A stretch of 5,201 nucleotides of DNA from Paraprevotella sp. Its GTDB lineage: Bacteria > Bacteroidota > Bacteroidia > Bacteroidales > Bacteroidaceae. Shown piece by piece: positions 1-5,201 of the stretch. The stretch lies in the NCBI GenBank assembly GCA_021205005.1, contig JAJPYK010000050.1, positions 1-5,201 on the forward strand, given 5' to 3'. The notes below the pieces were generated by a model. It was not told the DNA's origin, searched no databases, and saw only the letters and a program-made list of their open reading frames with translations. Every line of letters starts with the position of its first letter. The stretch's first letter is position 1. Made by a program: the position numbers and the translations under genes.

Positions 1-60
1 CAAGTGCTTAGATTTTATTAAAAAATAGACAATCTGGCCGTATATTCCATTATTTTTTAT

Positions 61-68
61 TATTTTTG
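61..68 (+). promoter_or_regulatory. Candidate Bacteroides-type -7 promoter element
   Basis: The eight bases TATTTTTG match the Bacteroides primary sigma factor -7 consensus TAnnTTTG at every defined position. The site lies 25 bp ahead of the ATG at 94, which would give a 5' leader of roughly 15-20 nt. No clear TTTG -33 element sits 19-21 bp upstream; the nearest resemblance is TCTG at 33-36, 24 bp away, with one mismatch. The region is very AT-rich, so a chance match is possible. It is the best candidate start for transcription of the DUF4199-GT2 genes and whatever follows them. Confidence 0.45.
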
Positions 69-93
69 CAAGCTAACAACGTAATATTATCTT

Positions 94-651
94 ATGAATG
101 CAATAAACTACAAGCAGGTCCGCGCCTATGCCGCCCAATACGGTACCGTCGTAGGTTTGTTGTGGGTTGCCAGTTTCGCTTTCTATATCATTGCATTGAC
201 TCATCCCATGATTGGCAATATCGGCCTCTTGCTCGGCCTGTCGTCCGTACTGGTCGCCGGGTTCTTCGTGCGCCGGTTCATACGTGAAATCACGCCCCTC
301 AGATTCGGACAGGCCTGGTGGATGCGCACACTCATTTTTATCTACGCCTCCCTTCTCATGGCGGTGGGACAGTTCATCTATTTCCGCTATATGGATCAGG
401 GACGCCTGATAGAGGCCTACACCGTAATCCTGCAACAGCCCTCCACGACGGTCATGATGCAGAACCTAATGCCCGGCACAGACCCCAAGGGAATCAGCCG
501 CCAGATCATAGATATTTTCAGAAACATATCTCCCATACAACTCACTTTTGAGTTCTTAACTTATAATCTTTTATTAGGTTTTCTGCTGGCCGTGCCTATC
601 GCAGGACTTGGCATCACCGGAAGCCGCTCCACTCCTAAAAGCCCTAACTGA
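94..651 (+). CDS. DUF4199-like integral membrane protein
   Basis: A 185-residue hydrophobic protein with about four predicted membrane helices, near residues 15-35, 42-59, 75-97 and 150-174. A polar stretch of about 50 residues separates helices 3 and 4. The basic residues after helix 2 (RRFIRE, 60-65) suggest a cytoplasmic loop there. This layout, the RFGQAWW motif at about 70-76 and the position directly before a GT2 glycosyltransferase fit the DUF4199 family of Bacteroidota, whose biochemical role is unknown. The ATG at 94 lies just after the candidate -7 element and has no Shine-Dalgarno sequence, as is normal in this phylum. Only 5 bp separate it from the glycosyltransferase gene, so the two are probably cotranscribed. 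I infer a supporting role in lipid-linked sugar transfer or envelope assembly. The family call rests on pattern recognition and synteny. Confidence 0.75.
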   Translation: MNAINYKQVRAYAAQYGTVVGLLWVASFAFYIIALTHPMIGNIGLLLGLSSVLVAGFFVRRFIREITPLRFGQAWWMRTLIFIYASLLMAVGQFIYFRYMDQGRLIEAYTVILQQPSTTVMMQNLMPGTDPKGISRQIIDIFRNISPIQLTFEFLTYNLLLGFLLAVPIAGLGITGSRSTPKSPN

Positions 652-656
652 CCATT

Positions 657-1610
657 ATGGATATATCAGTCGTAGTACCTCTGTATAATGAGGAAGAATC
701 CATCGCGGAACTATACGCATGGATCGCACGTGTAATGAACGCCAATGACTTCACCTATGAAGTCATTTTTGTGAACGACGGCAGCACAGACCGCTCCTGG
801 CAAATCATCGAGGACTTGCAGTCCAAGCACAGTGAAGTGAAAGGCATCAAGTTCCGCCGCAACTATGGCAAGAGTCCGGCTTTGTACTGCGGATTCAAAC
901 GGGCAGAAGGCGATGTGGTCATCACGATGGATGCCGACCTGCAGGATTCGCCCGATGAAATTCCCGAACTGTACCGCATGATCGTGAAAGACGGCTTCGA
1001 TCTGGTTTCGGGCTATAAACAAAAACGCTACGATCCGTTGTCGAAGACGATTCCCACCAATTTGTTCAACGCCACGGCCCGTAAAGTCAGCGGCATCAAG
1101 AACCTGCACGACTTCAACTGCGGACTGAAGGCTTATCGCAAGGATGTGGTGAAGAGCATCGAAGTGTACGGCGAAATGCACCGTTATATCCCTTATCTGG
1201 CCAAAAACGCCGGTTTCGACAAAATCGGAGAAAAGGTGGTCCACCATCAGGCACGCAAATACGGCAAAACCAAATTCGGCGGCTTGAACCGTTTTTTCAA
1301 CGGCTATCTCGACTTGATTACGCTTTGGTTTCTGTCCAAATTCGGCGTAAAGCCCATGCACATCTTCGGGTGCCTGGGTTCCGTGATGTTCATTCTGGGA
1401 TTCATTGCAGCCGGCGTCATCGGAATCAACAAGATCTACGACATGTATTGCGGCAACCACTACCGTCTCATCACCGACTCCCCGTATTTCTATATTTCCC
1501 TGACGCTGATGTTACTGGGCACTCAACTGTTCCTGGCAGGCTTCGTAGGTGAACTGATCAGCCGGAACTCTCCGGAACGCAATAACTATCTGATAGAAAA
1601 AGAAATTTAA
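657..1610 (+). CDS. GT2 family glycosyltransferase, polyprenyl-phosphate sugar transferase type (GtrB/DPM1-like)
   Basis: A 317-residue enzyme with an N-terminal GT-A domain (about 1-225) and two C-terminal membrane helices (about 235-258 and 278-300). Visible hallmarks are the opening strand SVVVPLYNEEESI (4-16), VNDGSTD (39-45) for the nucleotide-sugar, the metal-binding DADLQD (92-97), FNCGLKAYR (153-161), MHRYIP (174-179) and the basic loop RKYGKTKFG (200-208). This is the arrangement of dolichol/undecaprenyl-phosphate glycosyltransferases such as GtrB, ArnC and bacterial DPM1 relatives, which move a sugar from a nucleotide donor to a polyprenyl phosphate on the cytoplasmic face of the inner membrane. 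The length fits the family. The sugar and the final acceptor cannot be read from the sequence. It starts 5 bp after the DUF4199 gene, and the two are likely one functional unit. Family assignment is firm; substrate unknown. Confidence 0.95.
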   Translation: MDISVVVPLYNEEESIAELYAWIARVMNANDFTYEVIFVNDGSTDRSWQIIEDLQSKHSEVKGIKFRRNYGKSPALYCGFKRAEGDVVITMDADLQDSPDEIPELYRMIVKDGFDLVSGYKQKRYDPLSKTIPTNLFNATARKVSGIKNLHDFNCGLKAYRKDVVKSIEVYGEMHRYIPYLAKNAGFDKIGEKVVHHQARKYGKTKFGGLNRFFNGYLDLITLWFLSKFGVKPMHIFGCLGSVMFILGFIAAGVIGINKIYDMYCGNHYRLITDSPYFYISLTLMLLGTQLFLAGFVGELISRNSPERNNYLIEKEI

Positions 1611-1631
1611 AGAGAAAGAGCCGCATAGAAG

Positions 1632-2132
1632 ATGAAAAGATTAAAAGGTACGACCTTCATACTGACCATCCTCTCCACGCTGGCAGCCATTGTGGCGTGC
1701 GAATCGACAGACTGCCCTATCAACAATGTGGTATACAGCACCTATGGCTTTTATGCCCGGACGACAGAGGGAGAAAGTGCAATCAAAGTACTGGACACAT
1801 TGACGATAACGGCCTCGGGAACAGACTCCATACTTATCAACCGCCTGCAAAACGGCAGTAAGGTGGAACTCCCGGTGAGTTACAGTGCACCGACCGACAC
1901 TCTCATTTTTCATTTCACGGACACCTTGCTCCGCACGCAGAGAGACACTTTGTGGCTGGACAAGGAAAACAGTCCGCACTACGAGTCGCCGGACTGCCCT
2001 ACTTCCATGTTCCATTACGTTACGGCCATACGTTGGACTTCGCATCTTATAGATTCCGTTTCGATAGAAAATCCGAATATCAACTATAATGTATCCGAAA
2101 ATTTTAAAATATATTTCCGCAGCAATCTTTAG
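1632..2132 (+). CDS. DUF6452-like small lipoprotein
   Basis: A 166-residue exported protein. It has a basic start (MKRLKG), a hydrophobic stretch at about 7-22, and a lipobox-like I-V-A-C ending at Cys23, which would be the lipidated residue after signal peptidase II cleavage. The rest is rich in beta-type sequence with repeated Asp-Thr-Leu turns (DTL at 55, 89-91, 97-99 and 105-107). Two further cysteines, Cys28 (TDCP) and Cys122 (PDCP), could form a disulfide in the periplasm. The C-terminal part (IDSVSIENPNINYN, then NFKIYF) resembles the DUF6452 family of Bacteroidales, which has no known function. The ATG at 1632 is 21 bp after the glycosyltransferase stop and gives a complete signal peptide. 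Its 3' end overlaps the next gene by 44 bp, so the pair is probably translationally coupled. Residues after Cys23 (ESTD) do not clearly show the acidic export signal for surface lipoproteins. The family name is less certain than the lipoprotein call. Confidence 0.7.
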   Translation: MKRLKGTTFILTILSTLAAIVACESTDCPINNVVYSTYGFYARTTEGESAIKVLDTLTITASGTDSILINRLQNGSKVELPVSYSAPTDTLIFHFTDTLLRTQRDTLWLDKENSPHYESPDCPTSMFHYVTAIRWTSHLIDSVSIENPNINYNVSENFKIYFRSNL

Positions 2133-2781
2133 TTTACTTCTTCCGTCAGTCTTTCATGCGCAAGAAAAAACGGATAAGCCAACCATCGAAGACTTGACTC
2201 AAAAGAAAGCGCCGTTGTTCGGTGGCGTCTCTCTCTCGGCCGCCCTTGTGGTAGTTATCATGAAATCTCTTCATTCGGATTACTCGAAAATGGAAGTGGC
2301 CGCACATTTAAACTTCAAGGAGAAATATTTCCCGGTATTCGAGCTCGGTTACGGCGAGAGTGACTATGAAGGTTCCGAAACAGGTAACACCTATCATACG
2401 GGAGCGCCTTACTTCCGCATCGGCATGGATTATAATTTCACGAAGAAGTGGTATACCGGCAACCGCCTCTACCTCGGCGTACGCTATGCCTTTACCTCTT
2501 TTAAATACGACATCAGTTCCCAGGGATTCTCCGATCCCGTATGGAACGCTCCGGTGCCTTTCGCCTATAATAATCTGGCAGCCAATTCGCATTGGGGAGA
2601 AGTAGTCTTCGGCATAGAGACCAAAATATGGGGCATCTTCCATTTAGGCTGGAACGTGAGATACAAACTGCGCATCAGCCAAAGCGAAAAGGAGCAAGGC
2701 GTCCCGTGGTACGTTCCGGGGTTCGGCAAATACGGCAGCTCGTGCCTCGGAGGAACGTTCAACATCATCTTCGACATCTGA
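2089..2781 (+). CDS. DUF6048-like exported, probably outer-membrane beta-barrel protein
   Basis: A 230-residue protein with an N-terminal signal peptide (hydrophobic about 9-22, likely cleavage after Ala24 in HA|QEK). The mature part is dominated by alternating aromatic and polar strands: FPVFELGYGESD (81-92), FRIGMDYN (109-116), YLGVRYAFTSFKYD (128-141), a long segment at about 168-196 starting HWGEVVFG and ending YKLRI, and PWYVPGFGKYG (206-216). These match my recollection of DUF6048, a Bacteroidales family of unknown function, and suggest a small outer-membrane barrel, though the end (FDI) lacks the usual terminal aromatic residue. The ATG at 2089 is chosen although it lies 44 bp inside the previous gene, because it is the only ATG that supplies the signal peptide; the next in-frame Met is at about residue 58. 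The overlap and pairing with the upstream lipoprotein suggest a joint envelope role. No catalytic residues are recognisable. Confidence 0.75.
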   Translation: MYPKILKYISAAIFSLLLPSVFHAQEKTDKPTIEDLTQKKAPLFGGVSLSAALVVVIMKSLHSDYSKMEVAAHLNFKEKYFPVFELGYGESDYEGSETGNTYHTGAPYFRIGMDYNFTKKWYTGNRLYLGVRYAFTSFKYDISSQGFSDPVWNAPVPFAYNNLAANSHWGEVVFGIETKIWGIFHLGWNVRYKLRISQSEKEQGVPWYVPGFGKYGSSCLGGTFNIIFDI

Positions 2782-2821
2782 CACACACAATAATATATAA
2801 TTCAAAACGATAAATAAAAAC

Positions 2822-3397
2822 ATGCACATTACTGAAGCCATATTATTGGGGTTAGCGCTGGCGATGGATTGTTTCACCGTAAGCATCACCTCTGGCACAA
2901 TTGCAAAACACATTGTAGCTCGTTCCATGCTGACCATGATCCTCCTATTCGGCCTGTTCCAGGGAGGAATGGTATTGATCGGATGGTATGTCAGCACACT
3001 GTTCAGCCATTACTTGGCTCCTGTCGATCATTGGATCGCTTTCGGACTGCTGGCTTTTGTCGGCGTCCAGATGATACGTGAAGGTTTCAAAAAGGAAGAA
3101 AAGCAGACCTTTAATCCTCTCAGTTACAAGATGATCATCACCTTATCTTTCGCCACCAGCATCGATGCGATGGCCGTAGGCGTTTCTATGGCTTTCATGC
3201 AGCTCCACACGTGGTATGCTGTGCCCGTCCCGGTAACCATCATTGCCGTCATCACTTCATTGCTGACCACCTGCGGCTTAGGCGCGGGCATTTTCATCGG
3301 ACGTAAAATTCCTTTCTCGACATCCCCCATCGGAGGTCTCATATTGATTGGAATCGGAATTAAAATTCTTATTGAACATTTAGGTTTATTCTCATGA
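2822..3397 (+). CDS. mntP: Manganese efflux pump MntP
   Basis: A 191-residue inner-membrane protein, close to the usual MntP length of about 185-190. Six helices are evident, near 3-25, 36-58, 69-89, 104-126, 132-158 and 169-187, arranged as two related three-helix halves. Each half carries the family's conserved aspartate: Asp16 in LALAMDCF and Asp115 in ATSIDAMAVG. FGLFQGG (43-49) and the C-terminal GGLILIGIGIKILIEHL (171-187) are also typical. MntP exports Mn(II) and protects cells against manganese excess. The 40-bp upstream gap is too short for the yybP-ykoY manganese riboswitch found before many mntP genes, so control must differ, through read-through or a regulator. Its stop overlaps the start of apbE by 4 bp (ATGA), a sign of translational coupling. 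Cys17 follows Asp16 where E. coli has Ala; I do not know whether this matters. Confidence 0.95.
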   Translation: MHITEAILLGLALAMDCFTVSITSGTIAKHIVARSMLTMILLFGLFQGGMVLIGWYVSTLFSHYLAPVDHWIAFGLLAFVGVQMIREGFKKEEKQTFNPLSYKMIITLSFATSIDAMAVGVSMAFMQLHTWYAVPVPVTIIAVITSLLTTCGLGAGIFIGRKIPFSTSPIGGLILIGIGIKILIEHLGLFS

Positions 3398-4419
3398 ACG
3401 ATAAAAAAAAGAAACTACGTTGGCAGTTGCCATTCTTAATTCTATTGGTCATCGGTACGGTGTACGTGATCCGTACGCAACACTCCACCGTCCCTTTCCA
3501 AAAAGAAGAGGGAGCCATTTTCGGTACATTCTATCACATTACTTACCAATGTGACTCCAGTCTGCAAAACGAAATCGAGGCGGAGATGCATAAAGTAGAC
3601 GCTTCGCTCTCGCCATTCAACAAAAATTCGATAATCACCCAGATCAACAATAACAAGGATGTGAAGCCGGACAGTATGTTCGTCCATGTATTCAATCTGG
3701 CCAAGGAAATCAGCGGTTATACCGACGGAGCTTTCGACATCACGGTAGCACCGTTGGTCAATGCGTGGGGGTTCGGCTTTAAAAACAGTCAAAACATCAC
3801 GCCGGAGCTCATCGACAGTCTCCTGCAATTCGTAGGATTCGACAAGGTCAATCTGGTCAATGGCAAAGTCGTCAAGCAAGACCCACGCACCATACTGGAT
3901 TGCAGCGCCATTGCCAAAGGCTATGGCAGCGATGCGGTAGCCCGCCTCCTCGACCGCAAGGGAGTGAAGAACTACATGATAGAAATAGGAGGCGAAATCG
4001 TGGTGAAGGGCCTCAGCCCCAATGAACAGAAATGGAAAGTGGGCGTCAACAAGCCTATCGACGACAGCCTGAACGTGAACAGCGAAATCCAGACCATCTT
4101 GAACGTGACCGATCTCGGCATAGCGACATCGGGAAACTATCGCAACTTCTATTATAAAGGAGGGAAAAAGTATGCGCATACCATCGATCCGCATAGCGGA
4201 TATCCGATACAGCACTCCATCCTTTCGTCCACCGTATTGGCCAAAGACTGCGCGACGGCCGACGGTTTTGCCACGGCATTCATGGTGCTGGCCCTTGACA
4301 AGGCGGAGAAAGTGTTGGCTGAACATCCTGAAATCCAGGCTTATTTCATTTATTCCGACGAAAAGGGACGGAATCAAGTGTATATGACGCCGGGAATAAA
4401 AGCCATGATGGAACCTTAA
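3394..4419 (+). CDS. apbE: FAD:protein FMN transferase ApbE, membrane-anchored
   Basis: A 341-residue enzyme that transfers FMN from FAD to a threonine or serine of exported redox proteins, such as NqrC/RnfG-type subunits, using a divalent metal. A basic start (NDKKKKLRW) and one hydrophobic helix at about 11-27 place it as an inner-membrane anchor facing the periplasm; there is no lipobox cysteine, unlike many ApbE lipoproteins. Family motifs appear in order: IFGTFYHITY (42-51), DGAFDITVAPLVNAWGFG (111-128), DCSAIAKGYGSD (169-180), IEIGGEI (196-202), TSGNYRNFY (245-253), HTIDPHSGYP (262-271) and DCATADGFATA (285-295), the last holding the Asp290/Thr294 metal-binding pair. All look intact, so the enzyme should be active. 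It overlaps mntP by 4 bp and ends 13 bp before a Crp/Fnr regulator. No flavinylation-target motif of the S/T-G-A-T type was seen in the other proteins here, so its substrate is encoded elsewhere. Confidence 0.95.
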   Translation: MNDKKKKLRWQLPFLILLVIGTVYVIRTQHSTVPFQKEEGAIFGTFYHITYQCDSSLQNEIEAEMHKVDASLSPFNKNSIITQINNNKDVKPDSMFVHVFNLAKEISGYTDGAFDITVAPLVNAWGFGFKNSQNITPELIDSLLQFVGFDKVNLVNGKVVKQDPRTILDCSAIAKGYGSDAVARLLDRKGVKNYMIEIGGEIVVKGLSPNEQKWKVGVNKPIDDSLNVNSEIQTILNVTDLGIATSGNYRNFYYKGGKKYAHTIDPHSGYPIQHSILSSTVLAKDCATADGFATAFMVLALDKAEKVLAEHPEIQAYFIYSDEKGRNQVYMTPGIKAMMEP

Positions 4420-4432
4420 TATACAGCCGGAT

Positions 4433-5113
4433 ATGGACGCATTCACGTTAGACACTTTAACCGACCTGCCTTTGTTTCAAGGCATCGGCAAAGGCGAATT
4501 AGCACAAATTGCCACATCCGTCCCCCATCACGTGATGAACTATGCCCAAGGGGAGAAGTTGGCCATACAGAATCATCCTTGTAAACAGCTCATGGTCGTA
4601 TTCCGCGGTACAGTACAAATGTATACGTTATCCGACAACAACCGCTTTGCCTTCTACGAACGGCTGCAATCGCCCATAGCCCTGCAACCGGAAGCATTGT
4701 ACGGCATAACGCCTCATTATACGCACACCTTCACGGCGCAAACCGATGACGTCCGTGCCCTGGTGATTCCTAAAGAAGGCGTCGTACGATTGTTCAACGA
4801 ATTTGGAGTGTTCCGACTGAATATGATCAATCTGTTATCCACCCATATCTATCGCCACGGAAGATGGCTGTGGCACAATCTTTCGGGGGATGCAGAGAAA
4901 CGCATCGTCAACTTCATCCACATGCACAGCAGTTATCCCGCAGGAGAGAAAATATTGGAAATCAGTATGGAGGACTTAGGCCGACAAATCAATGAGCCGC
5001 GTATGAACGTGTCGCAGGCTCTGAATGCCCTCCAAAAAGAGAATCTCTTGCTCTTGAAAAGAAGAAGAATCATCATCCCGGCGCTGGAGAAGCTGATCCG
5101 GGCCAGACAATAA
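4433..5113 (+). CDS. Crp/Fnr family transcriptional regulator
   Basis: A 226-residue DNA-binding protein. An N-terminal cyclic-nucleotide-binding-like beta-barrel spans about 12-118 (LPLFQGIGKGEL at 12-23, VVFRGTVQMY at 55-64), followed by a dimerisation helix at about 120-148. The C-terminal winged helix-turn-helix lies at about 152-216, with the recognition region EDLGRQINEPRMNVSQALNAL (180-200, Arg190 and Ser194 in the second helix) and a basic wing KRRRIIIP (209-216). The only cysteine is Cys50, so an FNR-type iron-sulfur cluster is excluded. The phosphate-binding motif of cAMP-responsive Crp (GE followed by RSA) is not evident. The ligand is therefore unknown, as for most Bacteroidales members. 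The gene starts 13 bp after apbE and ends 12 bp before the next gene, so it is probably cotranscribed. Regulation of mntP-apbE or the downstream peptidase is a guess from position. Confidence 0.9.
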   Translation: MDAFTLDTLTDLPLFQGIGKGELAQIATSVPHHVMNYAQGEKLAIQNHPCKQLMVVFRGTVQMYTLSDNNRFAFYERLQSPIALQPEALYGITPHYTHTFTAQTDDVRALVIPKEGVVRLFNEFGVFRLNMINLLSTHIYRHGRWLWHNLSGDAEKRIVNFIHMHSSYPAGEKILEISMEDLGRQINEPRMNVSQALNALQKENLLLLKRRRIIIPALEKLIRARQ

Positions 5114-5125
5114 AATTATTTTATT

Positions 5126-5201
5126 ATGAATACGAATACAACCGAAAATGCCAATAAGACCGAAGAAAGGATTAACCCTTTCTTCAAAACATCCTACGGT
5201 A
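5126..5201 (+). CDS. Start of probable M3-family metallopeptidase (partial, runs off the window)
   Basis: An open frame begins at the ATG at 5126 and runs off the window end after 25 codons (76 bp). The visible peptide starts MNTNTTENANKTEERI and continues NPFFKTSYG. An Asn-Pro-Phe-Phe motif shortly after a polar leader is typical of the N-terminus of M3 peptidyl-dipeptidases (Dcp-like), where it normally leads into a TPF-x-x-PPF segment. There is no signal peptide in the visible part, which would suggest a cytoplasmic enzyme. The start is 12 bp after the regulator's stop, with AT-rich sequence and no Shine-Dalgarno. The catalytic HEXXH zinc site would lie far beyond the window, so the identification depends on one short motif. 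Confidence 0.5.
   Translation, partial: MNTNTTENANKTEERINPFFKTSYG

Noticed and set aside
19..59. A 9-bp perfect inverted repeat (19-27 and 51-59) in the leader
   Set aside because: The arms are only A and T with a 23-nt loop in a very AT-rich stretch, so chance is likely, and the pairing is too weak for a terminator.
1..93. A divergent gene or the tail of an upstream gene
   Set aside because: Both strands are broken by stop codons and no motif is visible; only the short promoter match could be supported.
711..1460. A long open frame on the minus strand opposite the glycosyltransferase gene
   Set aside because: The plus-strand frame has all the GT2 motifs. The minus-strand product resembles no family I know and is explained by codon bias of the real gene.
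1611..1631. The purine-rich AGAGAAAGAG run before the lipoprotein gene as a Shine-Dalgarno site
   Set aside because: It is not AGGAGG-like, ends 12 bp from the start codon, and Bacteroidota seldom use Shine-Dalgarno sites.
2791..2803. TATATAAT/TATAATTC as a promoter for mntP
   Set aside because: It matches the Bacteroides -7 consensus poorly and has only a weak TTCG at the -33 position, so I did not call it a feature.
3442..4455. A 337-codon open frame on the minus strand opposite apbE
   Set aside because: It mirrors almost the whole of apbE, whose motifs are intact. The antisense product has no recognisable domain or export signal, so I treat it as a shadow.

Overview
The window looks like a chromosomal housekeeping region of a gut-type Bacteroidales bacterium, most likely Bacteroides or a close relative. 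The reasons are: two lipoprotein/envelope families that I know only from Bacteroidales (DUF6452- and DUF6048-like), a DUF4199 protein next to a GT2 glycosyltransferase, start codons without Shine-Dalgarno sequences, and a match to the Bacteroides -7 promoter element (TAnnTTTG) ahead of the first gene. The genus is inferred from pattern recognition, not from a search.

Layout: all eight supported coding regions are on the + strand and tightly packed. Positions 1-93 are an AT-rich leader with a candidate -7 element at 61-68. An envelope module follows: a four-helix DUF4199 membrane protein (94-651), a polyprenyl-phosphate-type GT2 glycosyltransferase with two C-terminal membrane helices (657-1610), a small DUF6452-like lipoprotein (1632-2132), and a DUF6048-like exported protein (2089-2781) that overlaps the lipoprotein gene by 44 bp. 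After a 40-bp gap comes a metal/redox module: the manganese exporter MntP (2822-3397), a 4-bp overlap into a membrane-anchored flavin transferase ApbE (3394-4419), and a Crp/Fnr-family regulator (4433-5113). The window ends in the first 25 codons of a further gene (5126 onward), probably an M3-family metallopeptidase.

How the genes may work together: no gap between genes exceeds 40 bp, no convincing terminator hairpin was seen, and three junctions overlap or nearly touch, so read-through along much of the window is plausible. DUF4199 and GT2 probably act together at the inner membrane in lipid-linked sugar transfer. The DUF6452/DUF6048 pair probably acts in the periplasm or outer membrane, with unknown function. 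MntP exports Mn(II), ApbE attaches FMN to exported redox proteins using a divalent metal, and the regulator could control this or neighbouring genes; that link is inference. I see no mobile elements, CRISPR arrays, rRNA, tRNA or riboswitches. The window reads mostly as ordinary core genome. Its least understood part is the overlapping DUF6452/DUF6048 pair.
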